The notes beneath the pieces were generated by a model. It saw only the letters and a list, made by a program, of their open reading frames with translations. It made no database searches and was not told the DNA's origin. From Allohahella sp002354735 (GTDB lineage: Bacteria; Pseudomonadota; Gammaproteobacteria; Pseudomonadales; Oleiphilaceae), in the NCBI RefSeq assembly GCF_047946665.1, contig NZ_CP172312.1, forward strand, positions 3,472,001 through 3,536,000: 64,000 nucleotides of DNA, written 5' to 3'. A program made the position numbers and the translations under genes. Shown here piece after piece: positions 9,169-17,663 of the stretch. Numbering within the stretch: position 1 is the stretch's first letter; the number at the start of each line of letters is the position of its first letter.

Positions 9169-9822
9169 TCAGTATTTCGCAGGCAGTTTTTCACGGATGA
9201 CGATGCGCTTCTTGTTGGTAGAAATATAGCCTCCTGTTTCGAGGTCTTTGAGTATCTTGGCGACCATCTCACGGCTTGCGCCCACCCGGCTGGCGATATC
9301 CTGCTGGGTCATCGGAATTGACGTCACGCGCTGTCCCCCCTGCAGGTCAGACAACTCCAGCAGTGTATGGGCCACCCGGCCGTAGACATCCAGCAAGGCA
9401 AGGCTCTTCACGTTTTCAGTAAGATGTCTGATAAGTGAAGCAAGACTGCGGATCAGATTGAGAGCCAGCTCTGGCGAGCTTGAGATCAGCTCGCGAAAGA
9501 CCGGGCTGCTGATGACCAGGCAGCGGACAGCATCCACTGTGATAACTGAAGCGGAACGTTCGCTGCCTCCGAGAAGCGCGAGCTCACCGAAACAGTCGCC
9601 CTCATGCAGGTCACGCAAGGTGATTTCTTTGCCATCGTCGTTGCAACAGTACACCCTGAGGCGACCACTGAGGACAACATAGAGCGAATCTGTTTCATCG
9701 CCCTCCGTCATGATCACCGTGTGCTTGGGGAAGACGCGGGGTTTGGCGCTCGATTCGAGCAGTTCGATATCGGCGGCTGCAAGGCCAGCGAACAGGGGTA
9801 CCTGGGACAGTGCGCTCATCAT
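9169..9822 (-). CDS. Crp-family cAMP-responsive transcription regulator
   Basis: 217 residues: a cyclic-nucleotide-binding beta-roll (about 10-125), a long dimer helix, and a winged helix-turn-helix. The phosphate-binding cassette keeps the residues of true CRP (FGELALLGGSERSASV: Gly-Glu-Leu and Arg-Ser), so cAMP or a similar nucleotide is a plausible ligand. No Fnr-type N-terminal cysteines are present. The recognition helix (ASREMVAKILKDLE) resembles CRP's SRETVGRILKMLE, suggesting TGTGA-like half sites. It lies 86 bases from a divergent adenylate cyclase gene, which suggests a local cAMP circuit. An alternative start is the adjacent ATG at 9819. Whether this is the genome's main Crp cannot be told from the window. 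Confidence 0.87.
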   Translation of the reverse strand: MMSALSQVPLFAGLAAADIELLESSAKPRVFPKHTVIMTEGDETDSLYVVLSGRLRVYCCNDDGKEITLRDLHEGDCFGELALLGGSERSASVITVDAVRCLVISSPVFRELISSSPELALNLIRSLASLIRHLTENVKSLALLDVYGRVAHTLLELSDLQGGQRVTSIPMTQQDIASRVGASREMVAKILKDLETGGYISTNKKRIVIREKLPAKY

Positions 9823-9908
9823 GACGATGCCTGCTTTTTCGGGAGAACCGATGACTGACGTGTTCGCCAGACTGGCGGTCCTCTATACATGGCTGCGATT
9901 ATTATAAC

Positions 9909-11897
9909 ATGTCAAGAAAAACCTTGCGTAGCAGAAGATCAGTTCGCCAGCTGGCTATTCAGGCCATGGTGCTGGCTTGTTCCGCCGTCGTGATCGCGCT
10001 CTCGAGCTGGGGTCAGCGTCAGGAAGAGGCTCTGGGGCTCGATAGCCTGTTCAGGATTCGAGGGCCCTTGCCGGCGCCGGAGAACCTCATCATTCTTTCG
10101 ATTACCGAACAAACGGCTGAGAAAATCGGTCAACCACAGAGCATGACGGCTTGGTCGCGTGACATCTATGCGGACACCCTGCATGCACTGGGTCATTCAG
10201 TGGAAGCGGTGGCCTTCGACATTTATTTCGCTGAAGCTTCAGCCATCCGTGACGGCGACCGCCGATTCGCACAGGCCCTTCGCGAGTCAGGTAAGGTCGC
10301 ATTATTCGCCTTCCTCGAACGCCGCATCTTTCCGCTCCAAGAGGGGTCGAAAGCCCAGGTGCTGCAGGCAGATACCGTGGTCAGACCGGCCGCCATGTTC
10401 AGCGAAGCGGCTGCGGTAACTGCACCTTTCGCACTGCCCAAAGTGCCCGCCATCGTGAGTCGCTATCCACTTCGACTTGGCAGCCCACCCGAAGCCGTAT
10501 TGCCGCTCGCCGTGCTGGAACTCATCCGGCCGGCGCAATCGCCGCCTCCACAGCGCTTTCCACTCTTCAACTTCTACGGTCCCACCGGAACGATCCGAAC
10601 GGTCGCACTGGACGACTTTCTCGCGGCCCCGGAATCATTCGCAGAAACCATCGCGGCAGCGACGGTGTTTATTGGATTTGCGGCCAGCTTTCAGCCGGGA
10701 CAGCGTGACAACTTCGTCACCGCTTTCAGTGAGGGGAACGGCATGGATCTCAGCGGCGTCGAACTCGCTGCTACGGCATTTGCCAATCTTCGTGATGGTC
10801 GCGTCATCAAGGAGCTAGGTCCACCTGCCAGATCCGTCGTCATTCTGCTCTGGAGCGCGCTGCTGTGGGTCCTCGTTCGTCGGCTGCCACAGCACACTGC
10901 AGCTGGCCTGGCTGTGGCAGCCGCGCTTTATACGCTGCTGGTCTACGGCTCTTTTGTGCTGCTCGACCACCTGCTACCCCTGGTCGTTCCGCTGGTCTTT
11001 CTGTTGCCTGGTTTCGCTGCCATCGCCTACCACCACAACCTGAGGGAAAGTCAGCACAAGCGTGCAGCTCTGGAGCAGGCCTTCGGCCAGTACTTGCCCG
11101 CAAGCGAAATTCGTCGCCTCAGCGCACAGACAGAAGGACAGCCTCCACAGCAGGAACTCTTCGGGGTCTGCCTCGTCACCGATGCTACCGCCTACACAAC
11201 GCTGGCCGAGCGCTTGCCGGCCCCTGTACTCAGCGAGCTGATGTCGGCTTACTATGAGGCATTGATAACGCCGATTCGACAGCACGGTGGTCTCATTTCG
11301 GATGTCGCGGGTGATGGCGTCATTGCCCTATGGACTGACATCACACGTGAAGACGTCATGGAACGACTCATGCCCGCACTGCAGGACCTGAGGACTTCGA
11401 TCGATCAGTTCAACGCGCAGCATCCGCAGACACCGTTATACACGCGCATGGGCTTGCACGCAGGTAATGTCATGCTCGGCCATTACGGTGCCGAAGGACA
11501 CTTCGAATTTCGCGCCGTTGGTGATCTCGTCAATACCGCCTCGCGAATCGAAAGTCTCAACAAGCTGCTCGGCACCGAGGTCCTCATCAGCGACTCCTGC
11601 ACCGCTCAGCATACGACAGCGCTTCGCTATCTCGGGCAGTTTTGCCTTTATGGCAAGCAGCAGACAGTGTGCCTCTACACACTGGCAACAACAGGCAATA
11701 TAGATCCAGAGCTGTTCCACAAGGTCGAGCGCTGCCTGATGCAAGGCGATGCCAGCAGCGCGCTGCAGCAACTGAGCCTGAGCCTCAGTGAATACCCAGC
11801 AGACGGTCCAGCGCTATTCTATCGCGACTACCTGACAGTGGCTGGTTCCGCAGATTCAACCAGTCCACTACTGCCAATCAAAATACGCAGTAAGTAG
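9909..11897 (+). CDS. CHASE2-domain class III adenylate/guanylate cyclase
   Basis: 662 residues. One N-terminal membrane helix (about 16-33), a large periplasmic CHASE2 domain (about 35-300), three membrane helices (about 308-385) and a cytoplasmic class III cyclase domain. The two metal-binding aspartates are Asp425 in CLVTDATAYTTL and Asp469 in VAGDGVIALW; the transition-state Asn/Arg are in NTASRIES. It should make cAMP (less likely cGMP) in response to a periplasmic or envelope signal. It faces a Crp-type regulator across 86 bases and is followed after 160 bases by a FecR-TPR-barrel gene on the same strand. No strong ribosome binding site precedes ATG 9909, hinting at weak or leaderless translation. 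Confidence 0.9.
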   Translation: MSRKTLRSRRSVRQLAIQAMVLACSAVVIALSSWGQRQEEALGLDSLFRIRGPLPAPENLIILSITEQTAEKIGQPQSMTAWSRDIYADTLHALGHSVEAVAFDIYFAEASAIRDGDRRFAQALRESGKVALFAFLERRIFPLQEGSKAQVLQADTVVRPAAMFSEAAAVTAPFALPKVPAIVSRYPLRLGSPPEAVLPLAVLELIRPAQSPPPQRFPLFNFYGPTGTIRTVALDDFLAAPESFAETIAAATVFIGFAASFQPGQRDNFVTAFSEGNGMDLSGVELAATAFANLRDGRVIKELGPPARSVVILLWSALLWVLVRRLPQHTAAGLAVAAALYTLLVYGSFVLLDHLLPLVVPLVFLLPGFAAIAYHHNLRESQHKRAALEQAFGQYLPASEIRRLSAQTEGQPPQQELFGVCLVTDATAYTTLAERLPAPVLSELMSAYYEALITPIRQHGGLISDVAGDGVIALWTDITREDVMERLMPALQDLRTSIDQFNAQHPQTPLYTRMGLHAGNVMLGHYGAEGHFEFRAVGDLVNTASRIESLNKLLGTEVLISDSCTAQHTTALRYLGQFCLYGKQQTVCLYTLATTGNIDPELFHKVERCLMQGDASSALQQLSLSLSEYPADGPALFYRDYLTVAGSADSTSPLLPIKIRSK

Positions 11898-12057
11898 CGC
11901 CAGGCCGACATATCCCTGCCGGAGGTTACAAATTCGCCGGCAACGAATAAAAAGTTAGCTGGATTTTTGGTAATACAGCTACCAGAATGGACAAGTCTCA
12001 GGTTAATTCTGAAGTAGCTGTCGAGGCGTCATCGTTACCCATGTAGATGGAGTATCC

Positions 12058-15000
12058 ATGCGCTTGACCCGGTTATGGCATTTTCGTTCAGCCGCCCTGC
12101 TTTCGCCCTGGCTGGTCCTGGGCCTGTCGCTATTCGCGCGGGTCGCCGGTGCCTGTGAAAACTGGCAGGCAGAACTCGTTGCCCGTGACGGAATCGTGGA
12201 ATGGCAAGCCGCTACCGAAAGCCGCTGGCAGCTCGTCGAACTCAGGCAACAGGTTTGTCCAGGTAGCCTCCTGCGCGTAAGCGATAATAGCCGCGCCACA
12301 CTTCGCCTCAGCAATGACACCGTCGTGCGTCTTGGTCCGGGCACGGTAATCAGTTTTCCCGGATCGCCAGACAATCAGTCGTTCTGGCTGAAACTCCGCA
12401 ATGGCGTCGCCCGCTTCTTCAGCCGCACGCGCGTGCAATTCGAAGCCGCCACCCCTTACGTCAACGCTGCAGTGTCGGGAACCGAATTCATTCTCTGGGC
12501 CGAGGAAAGCGTTAGTGGCGTCGGGGTCATTGAAGGTCTCGTGACGGCATCAACTACCGATGCGGAAGTCGCTGTTGAGCGTGGTCAGACGGTGCTGTCC
12601 GAAGGCACGACTGCCCACCTCACAGTCACTCAGGGCATTCCCGCCGAGCGGATTGCATGGTCACTGCATTATCCGGAGGTTCTGGTTCCGGAAGAACTCG
12701 GGCCTTACGCGTCTGAACGCACATCGCTTGCTCTACAGGAGGCGGCACGCCATCTCGAGCATGGCATGATTGGGCAGGCCGAAGCGGTGTTGTCTGCCAT
12801 AGATACGGCGGTGCCAGAGCTACAAGCAATCAGACTCGCTCTGCTCAGTGGAGCGGCCTCTTCACGCGGACAGGCAGAAAGCGCTTCCCGGCTATCCGAC
12901 GACGCCATTGCCGCATCAGGCCTCGCCACCGCCCATATTGCGAAATCGCTCGCCGAGCAGGCCAATTCGCGGCTCGAGGCAGCGGTCGAGAGTGCTGCGA
13001 TGGCTGTCACGATTGCCCCTGGTAGTCCAATCACCTGGCTGCGCCTCGCTGAGACACAGCTCTATAGCGGCAATAGTCAGAATGCGCAGGAGGCAATTGA
13101 CCGCGCTCTGGCACTAGGCCCGGGCAACGCCCGTGGTTTGAGTCTCACAGGCTTGCTGGCCCTGTTTGCTCATGACCTTCCAGCGGCTGAACAAGCTTTC
13201 GTCGAGGCGCTTGAACGCGAGCCGAGTACTCCAGAGGCTCATCTCGGCCTCGGGCTTGTGAGATTGCGACAAGGCGACACGCAAGCGGCTCGAGCAGCAC
13301 TCGATCTTGCGCTTAGCCTGAATCCGAACCAGAGCTTGCTGCGAGTTGTGCTCGGCGAAGTCTTCTTCGCGGAGCATCAGCATGCAAAGGCGGAAACACA
13401 GTGGCAGCTGGCGCAGACACTGGACCCTCTGGAGCCGACGCCACTGTTCTACCAGGGGGTACTGCAGCTTCTGGAGAACGATCCTGTACAGGCGCTCGAG
13501 GACTTCGAACAAGCAAGGGCACTGGATCCAAACCGCAGCGTAATCCGGGCGCCCCCACTCATGGCCAGCGATAGCGCAGCCAGAGCCGCCGCGCTTGGCC
13601 GAACATATCGTAAGCTTGGCCTGCGTGAGCAGGTGCTGACAGAAGGTTACCGCGCGCTTCGCAGGGACCCAACCAACGCCCAGGGCCATCGACTACTGGC
13701 CGATGTTTACCGGAACGAGCCGCGCCTGGATAGCGCCAGTGTCTCCGAGCTGCTACAGGCCCAGCTCTGGCAGCCGCTCACCGCCTACCCCATCTCGCCG
13801 CAATTGAGCGAAAGCGATCTCAACATTGTATCTGGCCTGGGACCTGAACGGCCGGGCCTCAATGAATATCACCCGCTTTATCTTCAAAATGGTCTGAGCG
13901 GAACGGCCGGCGCGCTGGCTGGTTCCGACTCGACCTTCGGCAACGATGCAGTATTGAACTATCTGCAGGGGCCCGTGAGCTTTAGCCTCGGACAGTACTA
14001 TTACGATACAGCCGGCTTCCGAGAAAACGCTGAACAGACCCAGAAGATCTATAACGTTTTTGCTCAGTGGCAAACAGGGATCGATAGTAGTCTGCAGTTC
14101 GAGTTCCGGCGTTTCGATTGGGAGCGTGGAGACCTGCGCTTCCTTGCAGACCCGGACAGCCTCGGCAGCTTGAGCGCAGATAGCCGCACAGATACCTGGC
14201 GTATCGGAGGGCGCACCAGCGTTGCACCGGGGCAGCATCTGCTCGCCTCTGTCATCACCCAACGCTTCAGTGAAGCGCAGACTGACGCTCCTGCCCCTTT
14301 CGTGGCCATCGATTCAGAATTGGAAGACAGTCCGTACGCGCTCGAACTCCAGCATGTGGGACAGTTTGGCGACCTTGGGACCGTCAGCGGCGCAGGTACG
14401 CTCAGAAGTGAAAGGGATGTTGTTGTCTCCACACTGCAGTCGATACCCCCGGATCCACCGCTCGGTTTTGTGTTTCAGTCACTATCGCGCGCTCAGCACG
14501 ACAACGCTTACAGTTACTTCACCACCCATGCTCTACCCGATACCACTCTCGAACTTGGTCTTGCTTTCAATCGTCTTTCTGCTGATGGAGAGGACGATCT
14601 GCGGCAATGGTCGCCTAAAGCAGGGATCGTGTACTCGCCCATTTTGGAACTCGACCTCAGGCTGGCGGCGTTTCGAACGTTCAGACGCGATCCAGTGGCG
14701 AGACAAACTATAGAGCCCACCAGTATTGCGGGCTTTAATCAGTTTGAGGATGACCTTGATACGGCGGACGCGAAGAATTATGGGCTTGGCGTGGATTACA
14801 GACCAGGACGGGCAATCTTCACCGGCGCGCAATTTATGCTGCGTGAACTCGACTTCCGCCTGACCGGCGGTGATGAGACGATTCAGATTGGAACAGTAAG
14901 GGATAAGACCGCTGAACTGTACCTCAGTCGCATAATGAGCAACTGGCTTACGCTGAACAGCCGACTGTTGTGGGAAGACGCAGATCAACCCTATCTACAG

Positions 15001-15348
15001 GGTATCGTGGGCGAAACAGATCGGCGCAAGACGATTCGCCTACCACTGGGTGCCCGTCTGTTTTTTCATCGCTGGCAGCTGACGCTGGAAGCAGAGTATC
15101 TCCGCCAGCAAACGCGGACCTCAGTGCTCGACACCGAGACTCTTGAAACCGCGCCACAGCGCGGCAGGGAAACCATGTGGATTGGGAATATTGCGTTGCA
15201 GTATGCACTGCCGCGACGCTTCGGGATGGTGGAAGCCGGCATCGACAACATTGGCGATGTCGAGCGCACCATCATTCGTTCGGACGGTGATTTCCTGCAG
15301 TTCTATCCCGGCCGATTCCTCTATGGGCGAGTCCAGTTCTCGTTCTGA
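12058..15348 (+). CDS. FecR-domain, TPR and outer-membrane beta-barrel fusion protein
   Basis: 1096 residues. A signal peptide (about 1-31, ending VAGACE) leads into a FecR-like domain (about 55-170: GSLLRVSDNSRATLRLSNDT, then YVNAAVSGTEFIL), then roughly ten TPR-like helix pairs (about 220-570: GNARGLSLTGLLALFAHDLP, AHLGLGLVRLRQGDTQAARA), and a C-terminal half of alternating amphipathic strands (about 600-1096) ending YGRVQFSF, an outer-membrane-barrel-type terminal phenylalanine. GGAG five bases before ATG 12058 supports the start. FecR modules usually relay envelope signals to sigma factors; none lies beside it, but a CHASE2 cyclase does. A role as surface sensor, secretion port or adhesin exporter is possible. 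Domain order is seen; function is inferred and uncertain. Confidence 0.75.
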   Translation: MRLTRLWHFRSAALLSPWLVLGLSLFARVAGACENWQAELVARDGIVEWQAATESRWQLVELRQQVCPGSLLRVSDNSRATLRLSNDTVVRLGPGTVISFPGSPDNQSFWLKLRNGVARFFSRTRVQFEAATPYVNAAVSGTEFILWAEESVSGVGVIEGLVTASTTDAEVAVERGQTVLSEGTTAHLTVTQGIPAERIAWSLHYPEVLVPEELGPYASERTSLALQEAARHLEHGMIGQAEAVLSAIDTAVPELQAIRLALLSGAASSRGQAESASRLSDDAIAASGLATAHIAKSLAEQANSRLEAAVESAAMAVTIAPGSPITWLRLAETQLYSGNSQNAQEAIDRALALGPGNARGLSLTGLLALFAHDLPAAEQAFVEALEREPSTPEAHLGLGLVRLRQGDTQAARAALDLALSLNPNQSLLRVVLGEVFFAEHQHAKAETQWQLAQTLDPLEPTPLFYQGVLQLLENDPVQALEDFEQARALDPNRSVIRAPPLMASDSAARAAALGRTYRKLGLREQVLTEGYRALRRDPTNAQGHRLLADVYRNEPRLDSASVSELLQAQLWQPLTAYPISPQLSESDLNIVSGLGPERPGLNEYHPLYLQNGLSGTAGALAGSDSTFGNDAVLNYLQGPVSFSLGQYYYDTAGFRENAEQTQKIYNVFAQWQTGIDSSLQFEFRRFDWERGDLRFLADPDSLGSLSADSRTDTWRIGGRTSVAPGQHLLASVITQRFSEAQTDAPAPFVAIDSELEDSPYALELQHVGQFGDLGTVSGAGTLRSERDVVVSTLQSIPPDPPLGFVFQSLSRAQHDNAYSYFTTHALPDTTLELGLAFNRLSADGEDDLRQWSPKAGIVYSPILELDLRLAAFRTFRRDPVARQTIEPTSIAGFNQFEDDLDTADAKNYGLGVDYRPGRAIFTGAQFMLRELDFRLTGGDETIQIGTVRDKTAELYLSRIMSNWLTLNSRLLWEDADQPYLQGIVGETDRRKTIRLPLGARLFFHRWQLTLEAEYLRQQTRTSVLDTETLETAPQRGRETMWIGNIALQYALPRRFGMVEAGIDNIGDVERTIIRSDGDFLQFYPGRFLYGRVQFSF

Positions 15349-15373
15349 TTCCTCAACGCAAAGGACCAATGCC

Positions 15374-15727
15374 ATGACAATAACAACTGAAAAGCATTAT
15401 CTCAGAGGCTTGCTCGTAGTCGGCCTGATGGGACTTTCGCTAACGGCGTGCGCCGCAGAGCAGAAGAGCGGCAAGCGCTTGCAGACGGGCACGATGTACG
15501 AGCAGCAAGGAGAATACCTGCCATTCGCAATCATGTTTGACCGCGAAGGCAAACCGGTTGTGGTGGATGAGAATCGCAAGCCGATAGAGCCAACGCAGCT
15601 GGACTTCCCTATCAAGACCCAGGCCATACGTTCAGTGGAGTCAGTGACCACCGTGTCCTACGAGGGCTCACATATGTATCTGGTGAAGATCGGCGGTTTC
15701 ACTTATCTGATCAAGCTGCCTCACTGA
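15374..15727 (+). CDS. Small lipoprotein of unknown function
   Basis: 117 residues from ATG 15374 (an upstream extension of this frame overlaps the preceding gene and is not needed). The signal peptide ends in the lipobox LTAC at about residues 24-27, so the mature protein begins with a lipidated cysteine. The following Ala-Ala does not favour inner-membrane retention by the Asp+2 rule, so outer-membrane anchoring is likely. The mature part is about 90 residues, partly charged (KSGKRLQTGTMYEQQGEYLP), with no family I recognise. It starts 25 bases after the FecR-TPR-barrel gene and is probably cotranscribed, perhaps as an accessory of the barrel. Confidence 0.75.
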   Translation: MTITTEKHYLRGLLVVGLMGLSLTACAAEQKSGKRLQTGTMYEQQGEYLPFAIMFDREGKPVVVDENRKPIEPTQLDFPIKTQAIRSVESVTTVSYEGSHMYLVKIGGFTYLIKLPH

Positions 15728-15753
15728 AATGCCAAGGCACTGGCTATAACAGG

Positions 15754-15772
15754 GCCCGCATTTGATGCGGGC
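15754..15772. terminator. Convergent hairpin, possible terminator
   Basis: Perfect 8-bp arms GCCCGCAT (15754-15761) and ATGCGGGC (15765-15772) around a 3-base loop, lying between the stops of two convergent genes. No T tract follows on either strand, so efficiency is uncertain. Confidence 0.5.
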
Positions 15773-15779
15773 GATCAGC

Positions 15780-16475
15780 TCACTCCCCTGTCGGAAGCTC
15801 GTGCCCCAGCCGCGCGATGTAGAAGTCTGCTTCGCCACTGCCGCTTAGCTTGAACATCGTCGCACCATCCCAGCTACGCTGTGCCGCCAGCCTTTGCAGG
15901 CTTTCTTCCGGCGCGCGATCGGCAGGCAGATTGATTTTGACCTTGCACAGCGTGGTACCACAGGTCGACTCCAGCAATGTAGCCCCCGAAAGTTCAGCGA
16001 GCTCCATACTTCGCTCGACGTCTCCCCTGGTTTCTCCACTCCAGTCCGGATCTGGCGTTTCGTGTCCGAGATAGGCGTCCATGCGGGAGAACTGTGATTC
16101 GAGCATGGTGGCCTCCTCCTCAGGGGTGGCCGGGCTGAGTTCGGCTGTTTCTGCGACCGCTTCACCCCTATTGATGCTGTCGCGCAGATCATCCAGCTCT
16201 TCTTGAGTCAGGCTCTGGTGTTCGACGAGTGTCGCCATGTGCTCGCGCAGCTGGTTTATGTCGTTCGAGATCCGAGCCGACGCCTGCGGATCAGTCTCGG
16301 CGACTTGTCTCTGCTGTGTCGCCACGGCAGGTGGACTATTGGTAAATGAGGGGGTTCTGGCAAAATCCTGAATGCTGGCACTGTGCTGTTCGCCCATCTG
16401 GCTCCAGCCGAGCACCGCCAACCCAATGGCCGCCGCGGCCATATAAGGAATACTGGTGCCTGATATTGTTTTCAT
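15780..16475 (-). CDS. Membrane-anchored periplasmic protein with coiled coil, unrecognised
   Basis: 231 residues starting at ATG 16475, which has AGGAGATGATC just upstream; the frame continues further 5' but without a binding site. A hydrophobic helix (about residues 8-24, PYMAAAAIGLAVLGW) anchors it; a heptad-like region (NDINQLREHMATLVEHQSLT, about 66-90) suggests a coiled coil. The C-terminal domain carries the pair STCGTTLCKVKI, a Cys-x5-Cys arrangement seen in many uncharacterised proteobacterial periplasmic proteins and probably a disulfide. Same strand as the next exported protein (98 bases apart), so a two-gene transcript is possible. No function assigned. Confidence 0.65.
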   Translation of the reverse strand: MKTISGTSIPYMAAAAIGLAVLGWSQMGEQHSASIQDFARTPSFTNSPPAVATQQRQVAETDPQASARISNDINQLREHMATLVEHQSLTQEELDDLRDSINRGEAVAETAELSPATPEEEATMLESQFSRMDAYLGHETPDPDWSGETRGDVERSMELAELSGATLLESTCGTTLCKVKINLPADRAPEESLQRLAAQRSWDGATMFKLSGSGEADFYIARLGHELPTGE

Positions 16476-16573
16476 GATCATCTCCTTCTCCTGAAAGACC
16501 TGATCGGGCCCCGACAGAAACTGCACTGGGTCTGACAGGGCCCGAAGCCAGGACGGCATCGGGCCATAGACGT

Positions 16574-17077
16574 CTATTCAGAGACGTAGTAAGACACGAT
16601 GGATGAGCTCTGGCCGGCGTAGGTTGGCGGAACGGCGCAGCTGAAGTACTCATGGCGGGTACTGCCATGTGAAGCCGAACCGGTATAGAGCGTCTGGGCG
16701 TTGTTGCTCGAGCCAGTGCTGTAGCGATTTGGTCCGAAATAGCCATAGATGGCATCGGCCGAGTTATTCCAGTACACCGTGATGATCGCGCAGCGAACAT
16801 CACTACTGTAATGCCGGTCGAGCACCTGCACCCATGAGACATCGATGCCACTACCGGTATCGTCGTTGATAACGGGCAGGTCGACGTACATCCATGAGGT
16901 CGAGGAAGGGTTTTTGATCATCGACCAGCTATAGGTCGGCGATGGGCCTGAATACTTGACAGCCATTGATCCGGGATAAACCTTGGCATCTCCAGCGTAA
17001 GCTGAAGAAATACCAACTCCGGTCAGCAAGGGAAAGGCTAACAGGATTGCAGACTGTCTGAGGCTTGGTGTTTTCAT
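16574..17077 (-). CDS. Secreted protein of unknown function
   Basis: 167 residues. The N terminus has a charged start, a hydrophobic core (SAILLAFPLLTGVGISS) and a signal peptidase I-type end AYAG near residue 29. The mature chain is rich in Ser, Tyr, Trp and Asn with short beta-like runs (SGIDVSWVQVLD, CAIITVYWNN) and two cysteines, probably forming a disulfide. Such composition is typical of a small extracellular beta-sandwich, but I recognise no family. It lies upstream of the coiled-coil anchored protein on the same strand; the two may be functionally paired. Confidence 0.6.
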   Translation of the reverse strand: MKTPSLRQSAILLAFPLLTGVGISSAYAGDAKVYPGSMAVKYSGPSPTYSWSMIKNPSSTSWMYVDLPVINDDTGSGIDVSWVQVLDRHYSSDVRCAIITVYWNNSADAIYGYFGPNRYSTGSSNNAQTLYTGSASHGSTRHEYFSCAVPPTYAGQSSSIVSYYVSE

Positions 17078-17210
17078 TGTAGTGCTCCATCATTCTGGTA
17101 GGGTCGGAATCTCTGAAGAGCGGCTCGACAACGCCGTCTCTTCAGAACCAAGGCTACCAGCGGCCTGCCAGGCCGACGTATCAAGCATTACAGGTTGGTA
17201 CTGTGAAATA

Positions 17211-17582
17211 TTACCGTGGCTGGAACTGTGCCGGATCCAGCTCTCGAACCGGCCTGATTTCGACACAGCCATAGCGCGCCGGAGGGATTTTACCAGCGGC
17301 CTGGATAGCCTCGTTGAGATCTCTCGCTTCGAGCAGGTAAAAGCCCGCTAGCTGCTCCTTGGTCTCGGCGAAGGGCCCATCAGTGATCGTAACCCTGTCA
17401 TCGCGGACCCTGATTGTGGTGGCGGTCTCGGTGGTTTGTAGCGCCTCGCCCCCAATCATCGTGGAGCTGGCGCGGAGTTTTTCGCCACAGGCTATACACT
17501 CCCTGTTGAGGGCGTGCCAGTCGGCTTCGGGCATGGCACCCATTTTTTGTTCGTCGTAGTACACAAGGGCCAGGTATTTCAT
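17211..17582 (-). CDS. DGPF/YCII domain protein linked to ECF sigma factor
   Basis: 123 residues from ATG 17582 (GGAG seven bases upstream). It has the family signature TDGPFAETKEQLAGFYLLEA in the middle and ends in the conserved RYGCVEIRPVREL. DGPF proteins are small ferredoxin-like-fold relatives of YciI with an unproven catalytic role. They are found almost obligatorily next to ECF42 sigma factors, of which they are often the regulated target. Here the gene follows such a sigma factor by 81 bases on the same strand. Confidence 0.87.
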   Translation of the reverse strand: MKYLALVYYDEQKMGAMPEADWHALNRECIACGEKLRASSTMIGGEALQTTETATTIRVRDDRVTITDGPFAETKEQLAGFYLLEARDLNEAIQAAGKIPPARYGCVEIRPVRELDPAQFQPR

Positions 17583-17663
17583 TGTGAACTCCATCATTGT
17601 TGAAACGGTACATTGACTAGTCGCCCGGCAGAGCACTGAATCGACAGCAACACGAAAAATTTT

